Position numbers and translations under genes: made by a program. From Bacillota bacterium (GTDB taxonomy: Bacteria; Bacillota; Bacilli; Alicyclobacillales; SLC66): DNA of 41,956 bases. Below are positions 17,486 to 26,365 of this stretch, piece after piece. The stretch's first letter is position 1. The number at the start of each line of letters is the position of its first letter. The notes under the pieces were generated by a model that had not been told where the DNA came from, searched no databases, and saw only the letters and a program-made list of their open reading frames with translations. The stretch is taken from contig JAKACX010000016.1 of the NCBI GenBank assembly GCA_021821055.1, positions 1-41,956 on the forward strand, in the 5' to 3' direction.

Positions 17486-19378
17486 ATGCTTTTTGGCATT
17501 ATGGGTTTGTTGTTTGTCATTGCAGGGTCGCTCTATTCTGCCATCGTCCTGTTTCGCGGTCTTTCCGACCGAGTCATCGCCGCCGCGGTATTCGGCATCG
17601 CGCAGGTCATGGCCGCCGTCTTCTTTGCAGGCGCGGTCTTGCGTGACCTGACCCCTGTGGTCGTGTTTGCCTGCACCGTCGGGTTCGCGCTCGCGTGCGC
17701 GGCGCCGCTGTGGTTGTGGCGTCGCGCCTCCTGCGCAACGGGTCCGCGCGACGCTTGCGCGCTCACCGTTCCGGTGCGGGAGTACCTGCAACTGGGCTGG
17801 ATTGGCTACGCCTACGCCGGACTGGCCGCCGTCAGCCTGGTCGTCATCGCGGTGATCGGATGTATCGTGCCGCCCTATGCGGCGGATGAACTCGGTTACC
17901 ATCTCGTCACCGTGGCGACTTGGATTCACGCGCGACAGATTGTCCAGAGCAGTGTGTCCGTGTGGTCGGACGCCTACCCCAAAAACGCGGAACTGCTCTA
18001 CACATGGCTCTATCTCTTCCGAAATAGCGCTGCGTTGGTCCACTTGGGCCAATGGCTGTTTGCCCTGTGCGGCATGGCTGCAACCGTGGGTTTGGCGCGG
18101 ATGCTCGGGGTATCTCGCGGCGGCTCCGTCGCGGCGGCCACCCTCTTTTTCCTGGCGCCCACGATTTTTTTGCAGGCCAGCACGGACTACGTGGACCTGG
18201 CATTCGCTTCCATGTTTCTGACAGCCCTGTACTTCGCACAGGCGTACATGCGAAACCCCGCAGCGCGCTACAGCCTGGCCGCTGGCGTGGCGGGGGGGAT
18301 CGCCCTGGGCATCAAGGCGGACGGTGCACTCTACATCGGCATCTGCGCCTTGTGGATGCTGGGCGAAGCCCTGCGGCGAAGGCGGGGGACAGGCATGCCG
18401 ACTGGCGCGCTCGTTCGGCAGATCAGCGCCTTTTTGGCGCCGCTGTGCCTCCTGGGCTCGTACTGGTACATACAAAATTGGGTTTTGTACGGCAACCCGA
18501 TCTATCCATTCATCGTAACGGTTCTGGGCCACCCGCTCTTCCCCGGTTTCGGGACGATCCAACAATTGGTGATGCTCCCGAACACGCCGGCCGCCCTCCT
18601 GGGACTGCCGGCGTGGCAGCAGATTTGGCTGGCATGGACGGGCATTCCCACGTATTTTTCGTACGACATGGCGATCAACGCGTTTGGGCCGCAGTGGATC
18701 CTGCTCGAGTTCCCCGCCCTGGTGGTGTTTACGGGCTACACCCTGTGGCGTGAACGTCGGACATTTGTCCTGTTCGCCGCCCCGCTGTGGATCATCTTCT
18801 GGCTCCAGCCCGCCAATTGGTGGGGACGCTACACCATGTTCATGGTCGCGTTTGGGGCGATTGCGCTGGCGTACCTGCTGGAACGCAGCCGTGCGCGCGG
18901 ACTGCGCCAGTCGGGGTATCTTCTGGCGCTCATGCTCGTCGTGGCCGTGTATGCGGTTGGTGGGACGCTGTCCCTGCGGCAAGGGCCCCTGAACGGATAC
19001 AGCGGGACAAGAACGATCTCGCAGGACTTTCTGTTGGCGCTGCGCCTGCCGCCTGGGGAACGCACCACGGGCCGCATCTTCCTCCCGCAATACGCGTGGG
19101 TGGACGGGCTCCGGCGCCCGACGGTGATCGGATTCACGACACTCGTGGCCTATCCGTATCCATTGTTTGGGCGGCACGCGCAGAACACGGTCGTGGAAGT
19201 CATGGTGAAAAATGCGCGCGCGTTTGATCGTGAGATCGTCCGGGACCACATCCGGTATCTGATGACAACCGACAGCTCTCCCCAATATCGGGCCGCCGTC
19301 GAAGACCCGCGGCTCTTTCACGTGTACGACCGACAGGGGAAATTCACGGTTTTTGCGGTCAATGGCACGACCCCGTAA
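17486..19378 (+). CDS. GT-C fold membrane glycosyltransferase (dolichyl/polyprenyl-phosphate-dependent type)
   Basis: This 630-residue polytopic protein has about 12 helices. The first large extracytoplasmic loop carries YAADELGYHLVTVATWIHA, the place where GT-C enzymes keep their catalytic acidic residues next to an xYHL motif. KNAELLY and GIALGIKADGALY follow, typical of the bacterial ArnT/PMT-like group. Such enzymes transfer sugars from polyprenyl-phosphate donors to acceptors outside the membrane. The next gene encodes a polyprenyl-phosphate phosphoribosyltransferase-like enzyme, so the donor may be a polyprenyl-phospho-pentose (inference). I chose the ATG at 17486, with GAGG eight bases upstream, over a TTG at 17462. 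Confidence 0.8.
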   Translation: MLFGIMGLLFVIAGSLYSAIVLFRGLSDRVIAAAVFGIAQVMAAVFFAGAVLRDLTPVVVFACTVGFALACAAPLWLWRRASCATGPRDACALTVPVREYLQLGWIGYAYAGLAAVSLVVIAVIGCIVPPYAADELGYHLVTVATWIHARQIVQSSVSVWSDAYPKNAELLYTWLYLFRNSAALVHLGQWLFALCGMAATVGLARMLGVSRGGSVAAATLFFLAPTIFLQASTDYVDLAFASMFLTALYFAQAYMRNPAARYSLAAGVAGGIALGIKADGALYIGICALWMLGEALRRRRGTGMPTGALVRQISAFLAPLCLLGSYWYIQNWVLYGNPIYPFIVTVLGHPLFPGFGTIQQLVMLPNTPAALLGLPAWQQIWLAWTGIPTYFSYDMAINAFGPQWILLEFPALVVFTGYTLWRERRTFVLFAAPLWIIFWLQPANWWGRYTMFMVAFGAIALAYLLERSRARGLRQSGYLLALMLVVAVYAVGGTLSLRQGPLNGYSGTRTISQDFLLALRLPPGERTTGRIFLPQYAWVDGLRRPTVIGFTTLVAYPYPLFGRHAQNTVVEVMVKNARAFDREIVRDHIRYLMTTDSSPQYRAAVEDPRLFHVYDRQGKFTVFAVNGTTP

Positions 19379-19391
19379 GGAGATGGCGCAG

Positions 19392-20255
19392 ATGAGACTG
19401 CCTCTGTTGCTGCGCGCTATGCGACCGGCGCAATGGACGAAAAATCTGTTCGTTTTCGCCGCCTTGCTCTTTCACATTCCGGACGACAGTCCGGCCATGG
19501 TCGGACAGGCCGTGGCCGCCTTTGTCCTGTTCAGCGCAGTCTCCGGTTCCGTCTATATTTTCAATGATTTTGTCGATCTGGAATCTGACCGCGCCAACCC
19601 CGAGAAGCAGGACCGACCTCTGGCCGCCGGCCTGTTGCCGCCGCGCACCGCGCTCGTGTTTGGCGGTGGGCTTTTGCTTGTTGCGCTGTGCGCCGCGTTC
19701 GCGCTTCGCCCGTTGCTCGCTGCGACACTCGCCGCCTACGTCGCCCTGAACATCGCATACTCACTGCGTATCAAACACATCCCGATCGCCGACCTGTTCG
19801 CCGTCGCCGCCGGTTTCGTCTTGCGCGCGGTCGCGGGCGGCGTGGCGATTCAAGTTCCGTTTACATCCTGGTTTTTGCTGTGCGCCATGCTGCTTGCCTT
19901 GTTTCTCGCGACGGGCAAGCGGCGCTTCGAGGTGCTGCAGGCCCAGACCGAAGGCGCATGCCATCGCGCCGTTCTGCGCGAGTATACACCCGAGTTGCTC
20001 AACCAACTCAGCAGCGTCACCGCGGCGTTGGTCATCATGGCATACTCCATGTTCAGCTTCACAGCGAGCCACACCCCGGCGCTCATGCTGACGATCCCGT
20101 TCGTGATCTACGGCATGTTTCGCTATCTGCTGCTCATTCACATCGCGGGCAAAGGGGGACGGCCAGAGCACACCCTTATAGACGACAAACAGATCCTGTT
20201 GACCGTGTTCACGTTCGCTGTGCTGGTCGTCATCGTGCTGTGGACGTTTCGCTGA
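19392..20255 (+). CDS. UbiA-family decaprenyl-phosphate phosphoribosyltransferase-like enzyme
   Basis: This 287-residue membrane enzyme has about eight to nine helices. The aspartate-rich motif is NDFVDLESDRANPEK (residues about 55-70), then RPLAAG. A second region reads KHIPIADLFAVAAGFVLRAVAGG, and a loop ends in ATGKRRFE. These match the DPPR synthase branch (mycobacterial Rv3806c/UbiA type) more than quinone prenyltransferases. The family moves a phosphoribosyl group from PRPP onto polyprenyl phosphate. The ATG at 19392 has AAGGAG nine bases upstream; that site straddles the glycosyltransferase stop, so the two genes are coupled. The phosphatase and epimerase of the mycobacterial pathway are not in the window. 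Confidence 0.85.
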   Translation: MRLPLLLRAMRPAQWTKNLFVFAALLFHIPDDSPAMVGQAVAAFVLFSAVSGSVYIFNDFVDLESDRANPEKQDRPLAAGLLPPRTALVFGGGLLLVALCAAFALRPLLAATLAAYVALNIAYSLRIKHIPIADLFAVAAGFVLRAVAGGVAIQVPFTSWFLLCAMLLALFLATGKRRFEVLQAQTEGACHRAVLREYTPELLNQLSSVTAALVIMAYSMFSFTASHTPALMLTIPFVIYGMFRYLLLIHIAGKGGRPEHTLIDDKQILLTVFTFAVLVVIVLWTFR

Positions 20256-20407
20256 GAAGAGACGAGGATGACAGGCCCTATCCAGTGCCGCGGTGCGGTG
20301 TTATGATCACTGTATATTCGGGATACGCCGCTTGATTCAGGTCTTCTTTGCGGGGCGCGTCTTGCTCGGCCTCGCCAGACTCGGTGACAAAGAGGGGTTG
20401 CGGGAAC

Positions 20408-22135
20408 ATGACGATGGGTGAGACCCGTCACAGCCCGATGCGCAGGATCGTCGTCCGTCGTCCCAAGGCGTCCGTGGAGGCGGAGTACTTCCGGGCGCTC
20501 TTCACGGATTTCCCCGAGGCGATCATGCTCAAAGACGGGCAAGGGCGCTGGCAGGTCGTCAACCGCGCTGCCGTGAAACTGTTTGGCCTGGACGGCGGAA
20601 GACCCTGGCGGGGGTACACCGATGCGCAGCTGGGAGCGCTGTATCCGGAGTTGAAACCGCGTTTCGACGTCTGCGCGGCGAGTGACGAGCGCACGTGGTA
20701 CGCCCAGCGCGAGACGCAGGGGTATGAACGCGCGCCGGATGCCGCCGGCGAAGTTCACGTGCTGGCGGTGCGCAAGATCCCCTATTTTCGCTCCGACGGA
20801 ACACGCGATTCACTGGTCGTCATCGCGCGGGAACTCCGATACCCCGCAGCGCCCCGGGAACGCCTGCGGCAGCGCCAGGAGGAACTGGAAACCATTCTTG
20901 ACTCCACCAGCACGGCGATTTGGTACAAGGACAAGACGCACAAATTCTTACAGGTGAACCGGGCCGCGTGCGCATCGATCGGCAGAAGCAAACTCGATAT
21001 CGTCGGGCGTCTTGATACTGAGATTTTCCCCGACCATGTCGACCTGCACCGGGAAACAGAACATGAAGTCATGGCCAGCGAACGGCCCATATGGAACAGG
21101 ATAGAGAAACTTGCGTTGCCCACGGGGCGCACCATCGATGTCGAAGTCGATCGAGTGCCCTACTGGCAAGGGTCGAATGTGGTCGGAGTGATCGTGTTCG
21201 CGCGCGATATCACCGAGCGGCTGAGAATCGAGACGGCGCTGCGGACCAGCGAGGAACGGTACCGGACCATTCTGGCGGAAATCAGCGACGGTTATTTCGA
21301 AGTGGATCTTCGCGGCAATCTGCAGTTCTATAACCGTGCCCTGGTGGACATCCTTGGCTATCCCGAGGAAGAAATGCTCGGCCTGAACAACCGTGCCTAC
21401 ACGGACCCCGAGAATGCCCAGGCGCTATATCAATCCTTCAATCAGGTATATCGCACCGGCACGCCATTTTCTGCGGAGTGGCAGATCATCCGCAAGGATG
21501 GAACGACCCGCTACATGGACGCGCGCGTTTCTCTCATTCAGGATGAGCAGGGGAATCCGACGGGGTTTCGCGGCACCGCCCGCGATATCACGCAACGCAA
21601 AGAGATTGAAGTCCGGCTTCATTTTCTGGCCCACCACGACGTGCTGACAGGCCTTGCAAACCGCTCCCTCGTCATGGAGCGACTGGCCTCGGCGCTTGAA
21701 ACGGCGCGACAGCATCAGCGCATGGCAGCGGTCCTGTTCCTTGACCTGGACCGATTCAAGAACATCAACGACACGCTCGGACATGTTGTGGGAGACCAGT
21801 TGTTGCAGGGCGTGGCAGGGCGCCTGCAAGCGTGTCTCTCCGCGAGCGACACCGTTGCGCGAATGGGCGGGGACGAATTCCTCATCCTGCTGCCGTCGAT
21901 CTCCGCCAAGGACGAGGCATCCCAGGCGGCCCGCACGATTGTGGATCAACTGCAGGAGCCGTGGTTATTGGCAGGCGAAGAATTTCGCTGCCCTGCGAGC
22001 GTCGGCATCGCGGTCTTTCCTGACGACGGCGAAGACCAAGGCACACTGCTTCGGCGCGCGGATATCGCCATGTACCAAGCCAAGGAGTCTGGCGGAAACA
22101 CCTGTGTCCTGTCCCAGTCCGGGATGAATGCCTGA
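20408..22135 (+). CDS. PAS-PAS-PAS-GGDEF diguanylate cyclase
   Basis: This 575-residue, apparently soluble signalling protein has three PAS domains. The first is at about 24-150 (FRALFTDFPEAIMLKDGQGR), the second at about 160-270, ending FARDITERL, and the third at about 280-400, ending ARDITQRKE. A GGDEF domain follows, with HDVLTGLANR, LDLDRFKNINDTLGH and an intact GGDEF at 487-491. The residue expected to be Arg of the RxxD inhibitory site is Ser, so product inhibition is probably absent. It makes c-di-GMP in response to an unknown ligand or redox cue. The start is taken at ATG 20408 (MTMGETRHS), with GAGGGG upstream. It converges with the LacI gene with a 10-bp gap. Confidence 0.92.
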   Translation: MTMGETRHSPMRRIVVRRPKASVEAEYFRALFTDFPEAIMLKDGQGRWQVVNRAAVKLFGLDGGRPWRGYTDAQLGALYPELKPRFDVCAASDERTWYAQRETQGYERAPDAAGEVHVLAVRKIPYFRSDGTRDSLVVIARELRYPAAPRERLRQRQEELETILDSTSTAIWYKDKTHKFLQVNRAACASIGRSKLDIVGRLDTEIFPDHVDLHRETEHEVMASERPIWNRIEKLALPTGRTIDVEVDRVPYWQGSNVVGVIVFARDITERLRIETALRTSEERYRTILAEISDGYFEVDLRGNLQFYNRALVDILGYPEEEMLGLNNRAYTDPENAQALYQSFNQVYRTGTPFSAEWQIIRKDGTTRYMDARVSLIQDEQGNPTGFRGTARDITQRKEIEVRLHFLAHHDVLTGLANRSLVMERLASALETARQHQRMAAVLFLDLDRFKNINDTLGHVVGDQLLQGVAGRLQACLSASDTVARMGGDEFLILLPSISAKDEASQAARTIVDQLQEPWLLAGEEFRCPASVGIAVFPDDGEDQGTLLRRADIAMYQAKESGGNTCVLSQSGMNA

Positions 22136-22136
22136 T

Positions 22137-22152
22137 GCGGTTTATTCACCGC
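22137..22152. terminator. Small hairpin between convergent genes
   Basis: GCGGT, a six-base loop TTATTC and ACCGC lie between the diguanylate cyclase and lacI-type stop codons. The stem is only five base pairs and no clear U-tract follows on either strand, so terminator function is uncertain. Confidence 0.2.
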
Positions 22153-23168
22153 GCGTCAGTGCGCTCGGACTCGAACATTCCGGTGGACTCGCGGACGACC
22201 AGTTCCGGCTTGAGAATGACGCCCTCCAGCGCCTGCCGGCCCGTCTCAATCGACGTGACGGTCAGTGACGCCGCGCGCTTGCCCAGTTCATACATCGGTT
22301 GGGCGATCGTCGTCAGGGGCGGATGGACGATTTTGGCCAGCACCGTATCGTCAAACCCGATGATGGAGATGTCCTCCGGGACGCGTTTTCCAAGCTGGCG
22401 ACAGGCCTGGATGGCCCCCACGGCCAATTGGTCGTTGGCCGCGAAGATGGCGGAGACCGGGTGTTTGGTGATCAGTTCCGTCGCGATCCGCGTTCCCGTC
22501 TGTATGCCAAAACCGCTGTCATTGGACAGGTACATCCTGGTCTGGGGAGCTTCGTCGCACAAAGCGGTCTCAAAGCCGCGCAGGCGGTCACGGCTCGACC
22601 CGATCGTCAATGGCTCCGTGATGAATCCAATGTGCCGGTGCCGCAGCGCCGCCAGGTGCTGTGCCGCCATATAGCCGCCGAGATAGTTGTCGACCGTGAC
22701 CGTGGCGATGGAGGTGTCCGGAATTTCGCGCGACAGGACCGTGACATGAATGTTGTCCCGCGCAAGGTCCTCGATCACCGCGCTCGGCGTCGATCCCGTG
22801 GCAATGATGATTCCGTCCATCCGCTTGTTCCTTAACATCTTCAGATAGGTTCGCTCTTTCTCCTGATCATGGTCCGTGTTGCAGATCAGGATGCTGTACC
22901 CACATTGGAACGCTTCATCCTCGACGCCCCGCAAAATCTCTGCAAAGTACAGATTATTCACGTCGGGCACGAGAAATCCGATCGAATAGCTGTTTTTGCC
23001 CGCCAGCGCCGAGGCCGTGGTGTCCCGTTGATATTCGAGTTCATTGATGACGCGAAGAACCTTCTCCTGCGTCGTGGCCCTCACACGCCCCGTATTGTTC
23101 AGGACGTGTGACACGGTTGCGGTCGATACGCCCGAGAGGCGCGCGATGTCATAGATGGTCGGTTTCAT
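22146..23168 (-). CDS. LacI-family transcriptional regulator of the inositol/ABC locus
   Basis: This 340-residue regulator has an N-terminal LacI helix-turn-helix (TIYDIARLSGVSTATVSHVLNN), a hinge, and a periplasmic-binding-protein-like effector domain (SIGFLVPDVNNLYFAEILRGVEDEA; SAIFAANDQLAVGAIQAC; ISIIGFDDTVLAKIVHPPLTTI). It is the last gene of the leftward SBP-permease-permease-PHP operon. It is the best candidate to bind the TTAAGCGCTT sites at 28162-28173 and 28326-28337, which lie on both divergent promoters. The inducer is probably an inositol catabolite or the transported compound (inference). This differs from Bacillus subtilis, where the DeoR-type IolR controls inositol genes. Confidence 0.92.
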   Translation of the reverse strand: MKPTIYDIARLSGVSTATVSHVLNNTGRVRATTQEKVLRVINELEYQRDTTASALAGKNSYSIGFLVPDVNNLYFAEILRGVEDEAFQCGYSILICNTDHDQEKERTYLKMLRNKRMDGIIIATGSTPSAVIEDLARDNIHVTVLSREIPDTSIATVTVDNYLGGYMAAQHLAALRHRHIGFITEPLTIGSSRDRLRGFETALCDEAPQTRMYLSNDSGFGIQTGTRIATELITKHPVSAIFAANDQLAVGAIQACRQLGKRVPEDISIIGFDDTVLAKIVHPPLTTIAQPMYELGKRAASLTVTSIETGRQALEGVILKPELVVRESTGMFESERTDAR

Positions 23169-23231
23169 GCGCCTTTGTCCGCCCCCCGAATCATACCCAT
23201 GCCAGGAACGGCGGACCTGATCACAGCTCCC

Positions 23232-24503
23232 TCAAGTGGCCGCCTCATGCATGAAAACCGGATTGGTGAGCGCGGCCATGAGCTGTCCGTTGGCCTGAGG
23301 AAAATACCGCCACAACTCCGCTCTCAGGAATCTCTTCGCCTCATGTTCGCCCTGCGCCGCAAAATCTCCTGACTGCAAAACAGTATACCGCTTTACCTCG
23401 CCCATTTCACTCAAGAGCACGATCTGATCTCCCGGTTCCGCCGCCGTCAATACAATGTCAAACGACCGCCGCCGGCTGGTCCCGCCCATGGTCGCATCCG
23501 GCGCGCGCAATTCCAGGCGCGGGCCGTCCGGACAACAGCTCATGGTGACGCACCCTTCGTGGATCGCGCTCAGAATATGCCCGACTGTGCGCGATTTCGC
23601 GTAGACGTGTGTCGTCGGATTGCCGTGGCGGACATACGGGTGTTCCCGGTGCGTATCGCTTCCGCCGACCCCCGTCACGCGCCTGCCCGCACGCAGCATG
23701 GAATGCCACAGTTCCAGACTCTGTTGATTGGATGCCCTCCATGGGCCGTTCCAGACTTCCAGCCAGTCGAAGGCATGGTCATAACCCCACTGCCAGCGAC
23801 AGCTTGGGCCCCCTTCGTCAAACGGGTGATTGATGGAGACTCTGGAACCGCGCCGCTTCGCCTCGGTCAAAATGGACGCCACATCATCGGCGGATTGCAC
23901 CCGAAAGTCGTCGCACGGATCCGCTATCCCGAACAGGTTCGCATGTCCCCGGTACGTCGTGAACTCCATGGCGGGGATGTAGGTAACGGGCGTCTCGCGG
24001 GAATAGGAATAATTCTGGCTGATGGTATTGTGATCCGTCAATCCGATGAAATCCAGTTGCAGCCCGCGGGCGATGCGATCAAGTTCCGCCAGCGTATAGA
24101 CCCCGTCGCTGTGCACCGTATGCACGTGCAGATCGCCCTTCAACCACTGTCTCGCGGACTGGACGAGCCTGATCTCCGCCGTCACGTTCGCCCCCGCCCG
24201 CCCCACCACATAAACCCCGAGCAACACGGCCCATTGTCCCGGCAGAATGTCTCCCTTTGCATACCCAGGCGTCGCCTCGTCCGGTCCGACCACCAGGTCG
24301 TATTTCGCGCTTCCACTCCAACCTCGCACGCGAACCGGATCGCGCAGCCCGACATCAATGGTGCACGGACCTCCTTCATTCGGCACGACCGCGATCCGGA
24401 TCCGGATCTGGGCAATGCCGTCGGGCACGGTGAAGGGCACCTCCACGAAACGCCCCGTATCATCCTGCGCAATTTCCGTCAATATCGTCCATTCGGTTTC
24501 CAC
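23232..24503 (-). CDS. PHP-domain metallohydrolase (CehA/McbA-like phosphoesterase)
   Basis: This 423-residue protein has an N-terminal beta-rich region (about 1-115) and then a PHP domain. Metal-ligand motifs are DLHVHTVHSDG (124-134), LTDHN (155-159), AMEF (178-181), INHPFDEGG (about 224) and GSDTHREHPY (281-290). No signal peptide is seen, so it should be cytosolic. PHP proteins of the CehA/McbA kind hydrolyse phosphoesters or related bonds using two or three metals. It is encoded between a sugar-type ABC transporter and the LacI regulator, opposite iol genes. Its substrate may be an imported inositol phosphodiester or glycoside derivative (inference). The start is GTG at 24503, with AAGGAG at the end of the previous gene. 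Confidence 0.82.
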   Translation of the reverse strand: METEWTILTEIAQDDTGRFVEVPFTVPDGIAQIRIRIAVVPNEGGPCTIDVGLRDPVRVRGWSGSAKYDLVVGPDEATPGYAKGDILPGQWAVLLGVYVVGRAGANVTAEIRLVQSARQWLKGDLHVHTVHSDGVYTLAELDRIARGLQLDFIGLTDHNTISQNYSYSRETPVTYIPAMEFTTYRGHANLFGIADPCDDFRVQSADDVASILTEAKRRGSRVSINHPFDEGGPSCRWQWGYDHAFDWLEVWNGPWRASNQQSLELWHSMLRAGRRVTGVGGSDTHREHPYVRHGNPTTHVYAKSRTVGHILSAIHEGCVTMSCCPDGPRLELRAPDATMGGTSRRRSFDIVLTAAEPGDQIVLLSEMGEVKRYTVLQSGDFAAQGEHEAKRFLRAELWRYFPQANGQLMAALTNPVFMHEAAT

Positions 24504-24512
24504 GCCGTCAGT

Positions 24513-25373
24513 TCACTCCTTGCTGGAGCCCAGGAAGATGCCCTTGACAAAGTACTTCTGGGCAAACGGATAGGCCAGAATCAGCGGCAAAACGGCGATG
24601 ATGATGCCCGCCATCTTCACATTGGTGGTGATCAGGGTGCCGCTCGATGTGGAGGACTGTTGGTTGATCAACGAATTGAGCGCCACCTGGAGCGTGTCCT
24701 TGCTCGCACTGTTGATGAGCAGGACCGTGGACAGAAGGTTGTTCCAGCGTCCGACGAATTCGAACAGCGCGACGGTGGCCAACCCCGCTTTGGAGAGTGG
24801 CATGCAGATCTGGAAAAAGAGGCGGAAGTGACCGGCGCCATCCATCCTCGCCGACTCGAAGACGTCTCCGGGGATGGACAAAAAGAAGTTGCGCATGAGC
24901 AGGATGCTGAAGCCGGACACCATGCCCGACAGGATCAGGGCTGTCAAGGTATTGAGCAATCCCAGTTCCTGCACGGTGACGTAAAACGGGATCATGATCG
25001 CCTCAAACGGGATCATCATGGTGACCAGGATGCCCACCGTAATGGTGCGCCGCATCGGAAGCGCGGACTGCGCCAGCGCATAACCGGCCAGCGCCGAGAA
25101 CAAGACGTGCACGGTCGTTCCCACAACACTCACGATCACGCTGTTTTCAAACGGTTGCCAAAGATCCAGCACTGTCCATATGGATGTGTACCCGGTGAAA
25201 CCGAAGTCGCGCGGCCACATCAGAATGCCCGGCTGCATCGAACCGAGATCCGAGCTGAAAGAAACCGCCACGGCGTTCCACAAGGGAACGATCATGGTTG
25301 ACGCGATCATCGCGAGGAACAGCAGATTGATCGCGACAAACGCGGCATTTCCCATCGTCCATCTGCGCCTCAT
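24513..25373 (-). CDS. Carbohydrate ABC transporter permease, MalG/AraQ type
   Basis: This 286-residue membrane protein has six helices and the cytoplasmic EAA loop ESARMDGAGHFRLFFQICMPLSKAGL near residue 175, where the ATPase docks. It pairs with the MalF-type permease encoded just upstream and with the solute-binding protein that heads the operon. The ATG at 25373 is taken as the start; an ATG six codons further in is an alternative because the ribosome binding site is not strong. No ATPase gene is present locally, so a shared MsmX/UgpC-like ATPase from elsewhere is probably used, as is common in Bacillota. Confidence 0.92.
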   Translation of the reverse strand: MRRRWTMGNAAFVAINLLFLAMIASTMIVPLWNAVAVSFSSDLGSMQPGILMWPRDFGFTGYTSIWTVLDLWQPFENSVIVSVVGTTVHVLFSALAGYALAQSALPMRRTITVGILVTMMIPFEAIMIPFYVTVQELGLLNTLTALILSGMVSGFSILLMRNFFLSIPGDVFESARMDGAGHFRLFFQICMPLSKAGLATVALFEFVGRWNNLLSTVLLINSASKDTLQVALNSLINQQSSTSSGTLITTNVKMAGIIIAVLPLILAYPFAQKYFVKGIFLGSSKE

Positions 25374-25391
25374 CAGGAATCGGGTCCCCCA

Positions 25392-26333
25392 TCAAACCGT
25401 GTCGTAGCGAATCAGCCGACGCGTGAACAGCGTCAGAAACAGTGTGACGGTCAGGATGAGCAGTGCGCTTGCGGTCGCCTGCCCGATGTTCATCTGTTGA
25501 AACCCCTGGTCGTACACGTAGGTCATCAGAACGTTGACCTGGGGCTCGATCACCGCGTTTCGCATCACGTAGATCTGGTCGAACAGGCGCAGCAGTCCCA
25601 TGATCGACAGCAGCGCCACAACCTGCATCGTCCTGGCCAGCGACGGAATGGTGATGTAGATGATCTCGTGCCAGCGGTGCGCGCCGTCCACGCGGGCGGA
25701 CTCATACAGCGCCGGATTGATCCCGACGATCGCGGCAAGGTAGATGATGCAGTTGAATCCCATGTCCTTCCACACGCTGACCAGGATGATGACCCAGCGC
25801 GCCAGCTGCGGATCGCTCATGAACTGCACGGGCGGAATTCCCAGCGCCCACAGAACCGCGTTGACCAGGCCGCCGTCCGGCGCGAGCAATTGAATCCACA
25901 AGCCGCCGACCACCACCCAGGAAAACAGGTGGGGCAGGTAGATGATCATCTGCAGCGACCGCTTCAGCCAGCCCTGCATCACTTCGTTGAGCGACAGCGC
26001 GATGAGTATGGGCGCGACAAAGCCGATGACCAGAATCCCAGTTCCCAGGACCAGCGTGTTGCGAAAGGACGACCAGAAATTCGGATCCGCGAGCACGGCG
26101 AGAAAATTCCGCATCCCGACGAACGGCCGGTGGCCGATGAGATTGAATTGCTGCATGCTGATGACGACCGCATGCGCCAAGGGATAGTACGTAAAAATGA
26201 GGAAATACGCGATGGTCGGCAGCAGCATGGCGTAAAGGGGCACCGCACGCCCCCATCTGCTCCGGTTTCGGGCAGATGAAGGGCGCGCGGGCTGGTGGGT
26301 CATTGGTGTTGAAGCCAGTTTTGCGCTTGCCAA
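25392..26333 (-). CDS. Carbohydrate ABC transporter permease, MalF/LplB type
   Basis: This 313-residue permease has six helices. It starts its membrane part with PLYAMLLPTIAYFLIFTYYPL and carries the EAA loop ESARVDGAHRWHEIIYITIPSL near residue 225. The LplB/YteP-like appearance suggests uptake of an oligosaccharide or glycoside. I take TTG at 26333 as the start because AAAAGGGGA lies eight bases upstream. The in-frame ATG at 26303 has no ribosome binding site. It follows the binding-protein gene with a 32-bp gap and precedes the second permease by 18 bp. Confidence 0.92.
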   Translation of the reverse strand: MASAKLASTPMTHQPARPSSARNRSRWGRAVPLYAMLLPTIAYFLIFTYYPLAHAVVISMQQFNLIGHRPFVGMRNFLAVLADPNFWSSFRNTLVLGTGILVIGFVAPILIALSLNEVMQGWLKRSLQMIIYLPHLFSWVVVGGLWIQLLAPDGGLVNAVLWALGIPPVQFMSDPQLARWVIILVSVWKDMGFNCIIYLAAIVGINPALYESARVDGAHRWHEIIYITIPSLARTMQVVALLSIMGLLRLFDQIYVMRNAVIEPQVNVLMTYVYDQGFQQMNIGQATASALLILTVTLFLTLFTRRLIRYDTV

Positions 26334-26365
26334 GATGGCCGTCCCCTTTTCGATTCGATGTGCTG

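Noticed and set aside
17225-19321. 698-codon open frame on the minus strand
   Set aside because: Antisense to the GT-C glycosyltransferase; Arg/Gln/His-rich and without recognisable motifs or a ribosome binding site.
23559-25301. 580-codon open frame on the plus strand
   Set aside because: Antisense to the PHP and permease genes, which have clear catalytic and EAA motifs; the composition is typical of a shadow frame.
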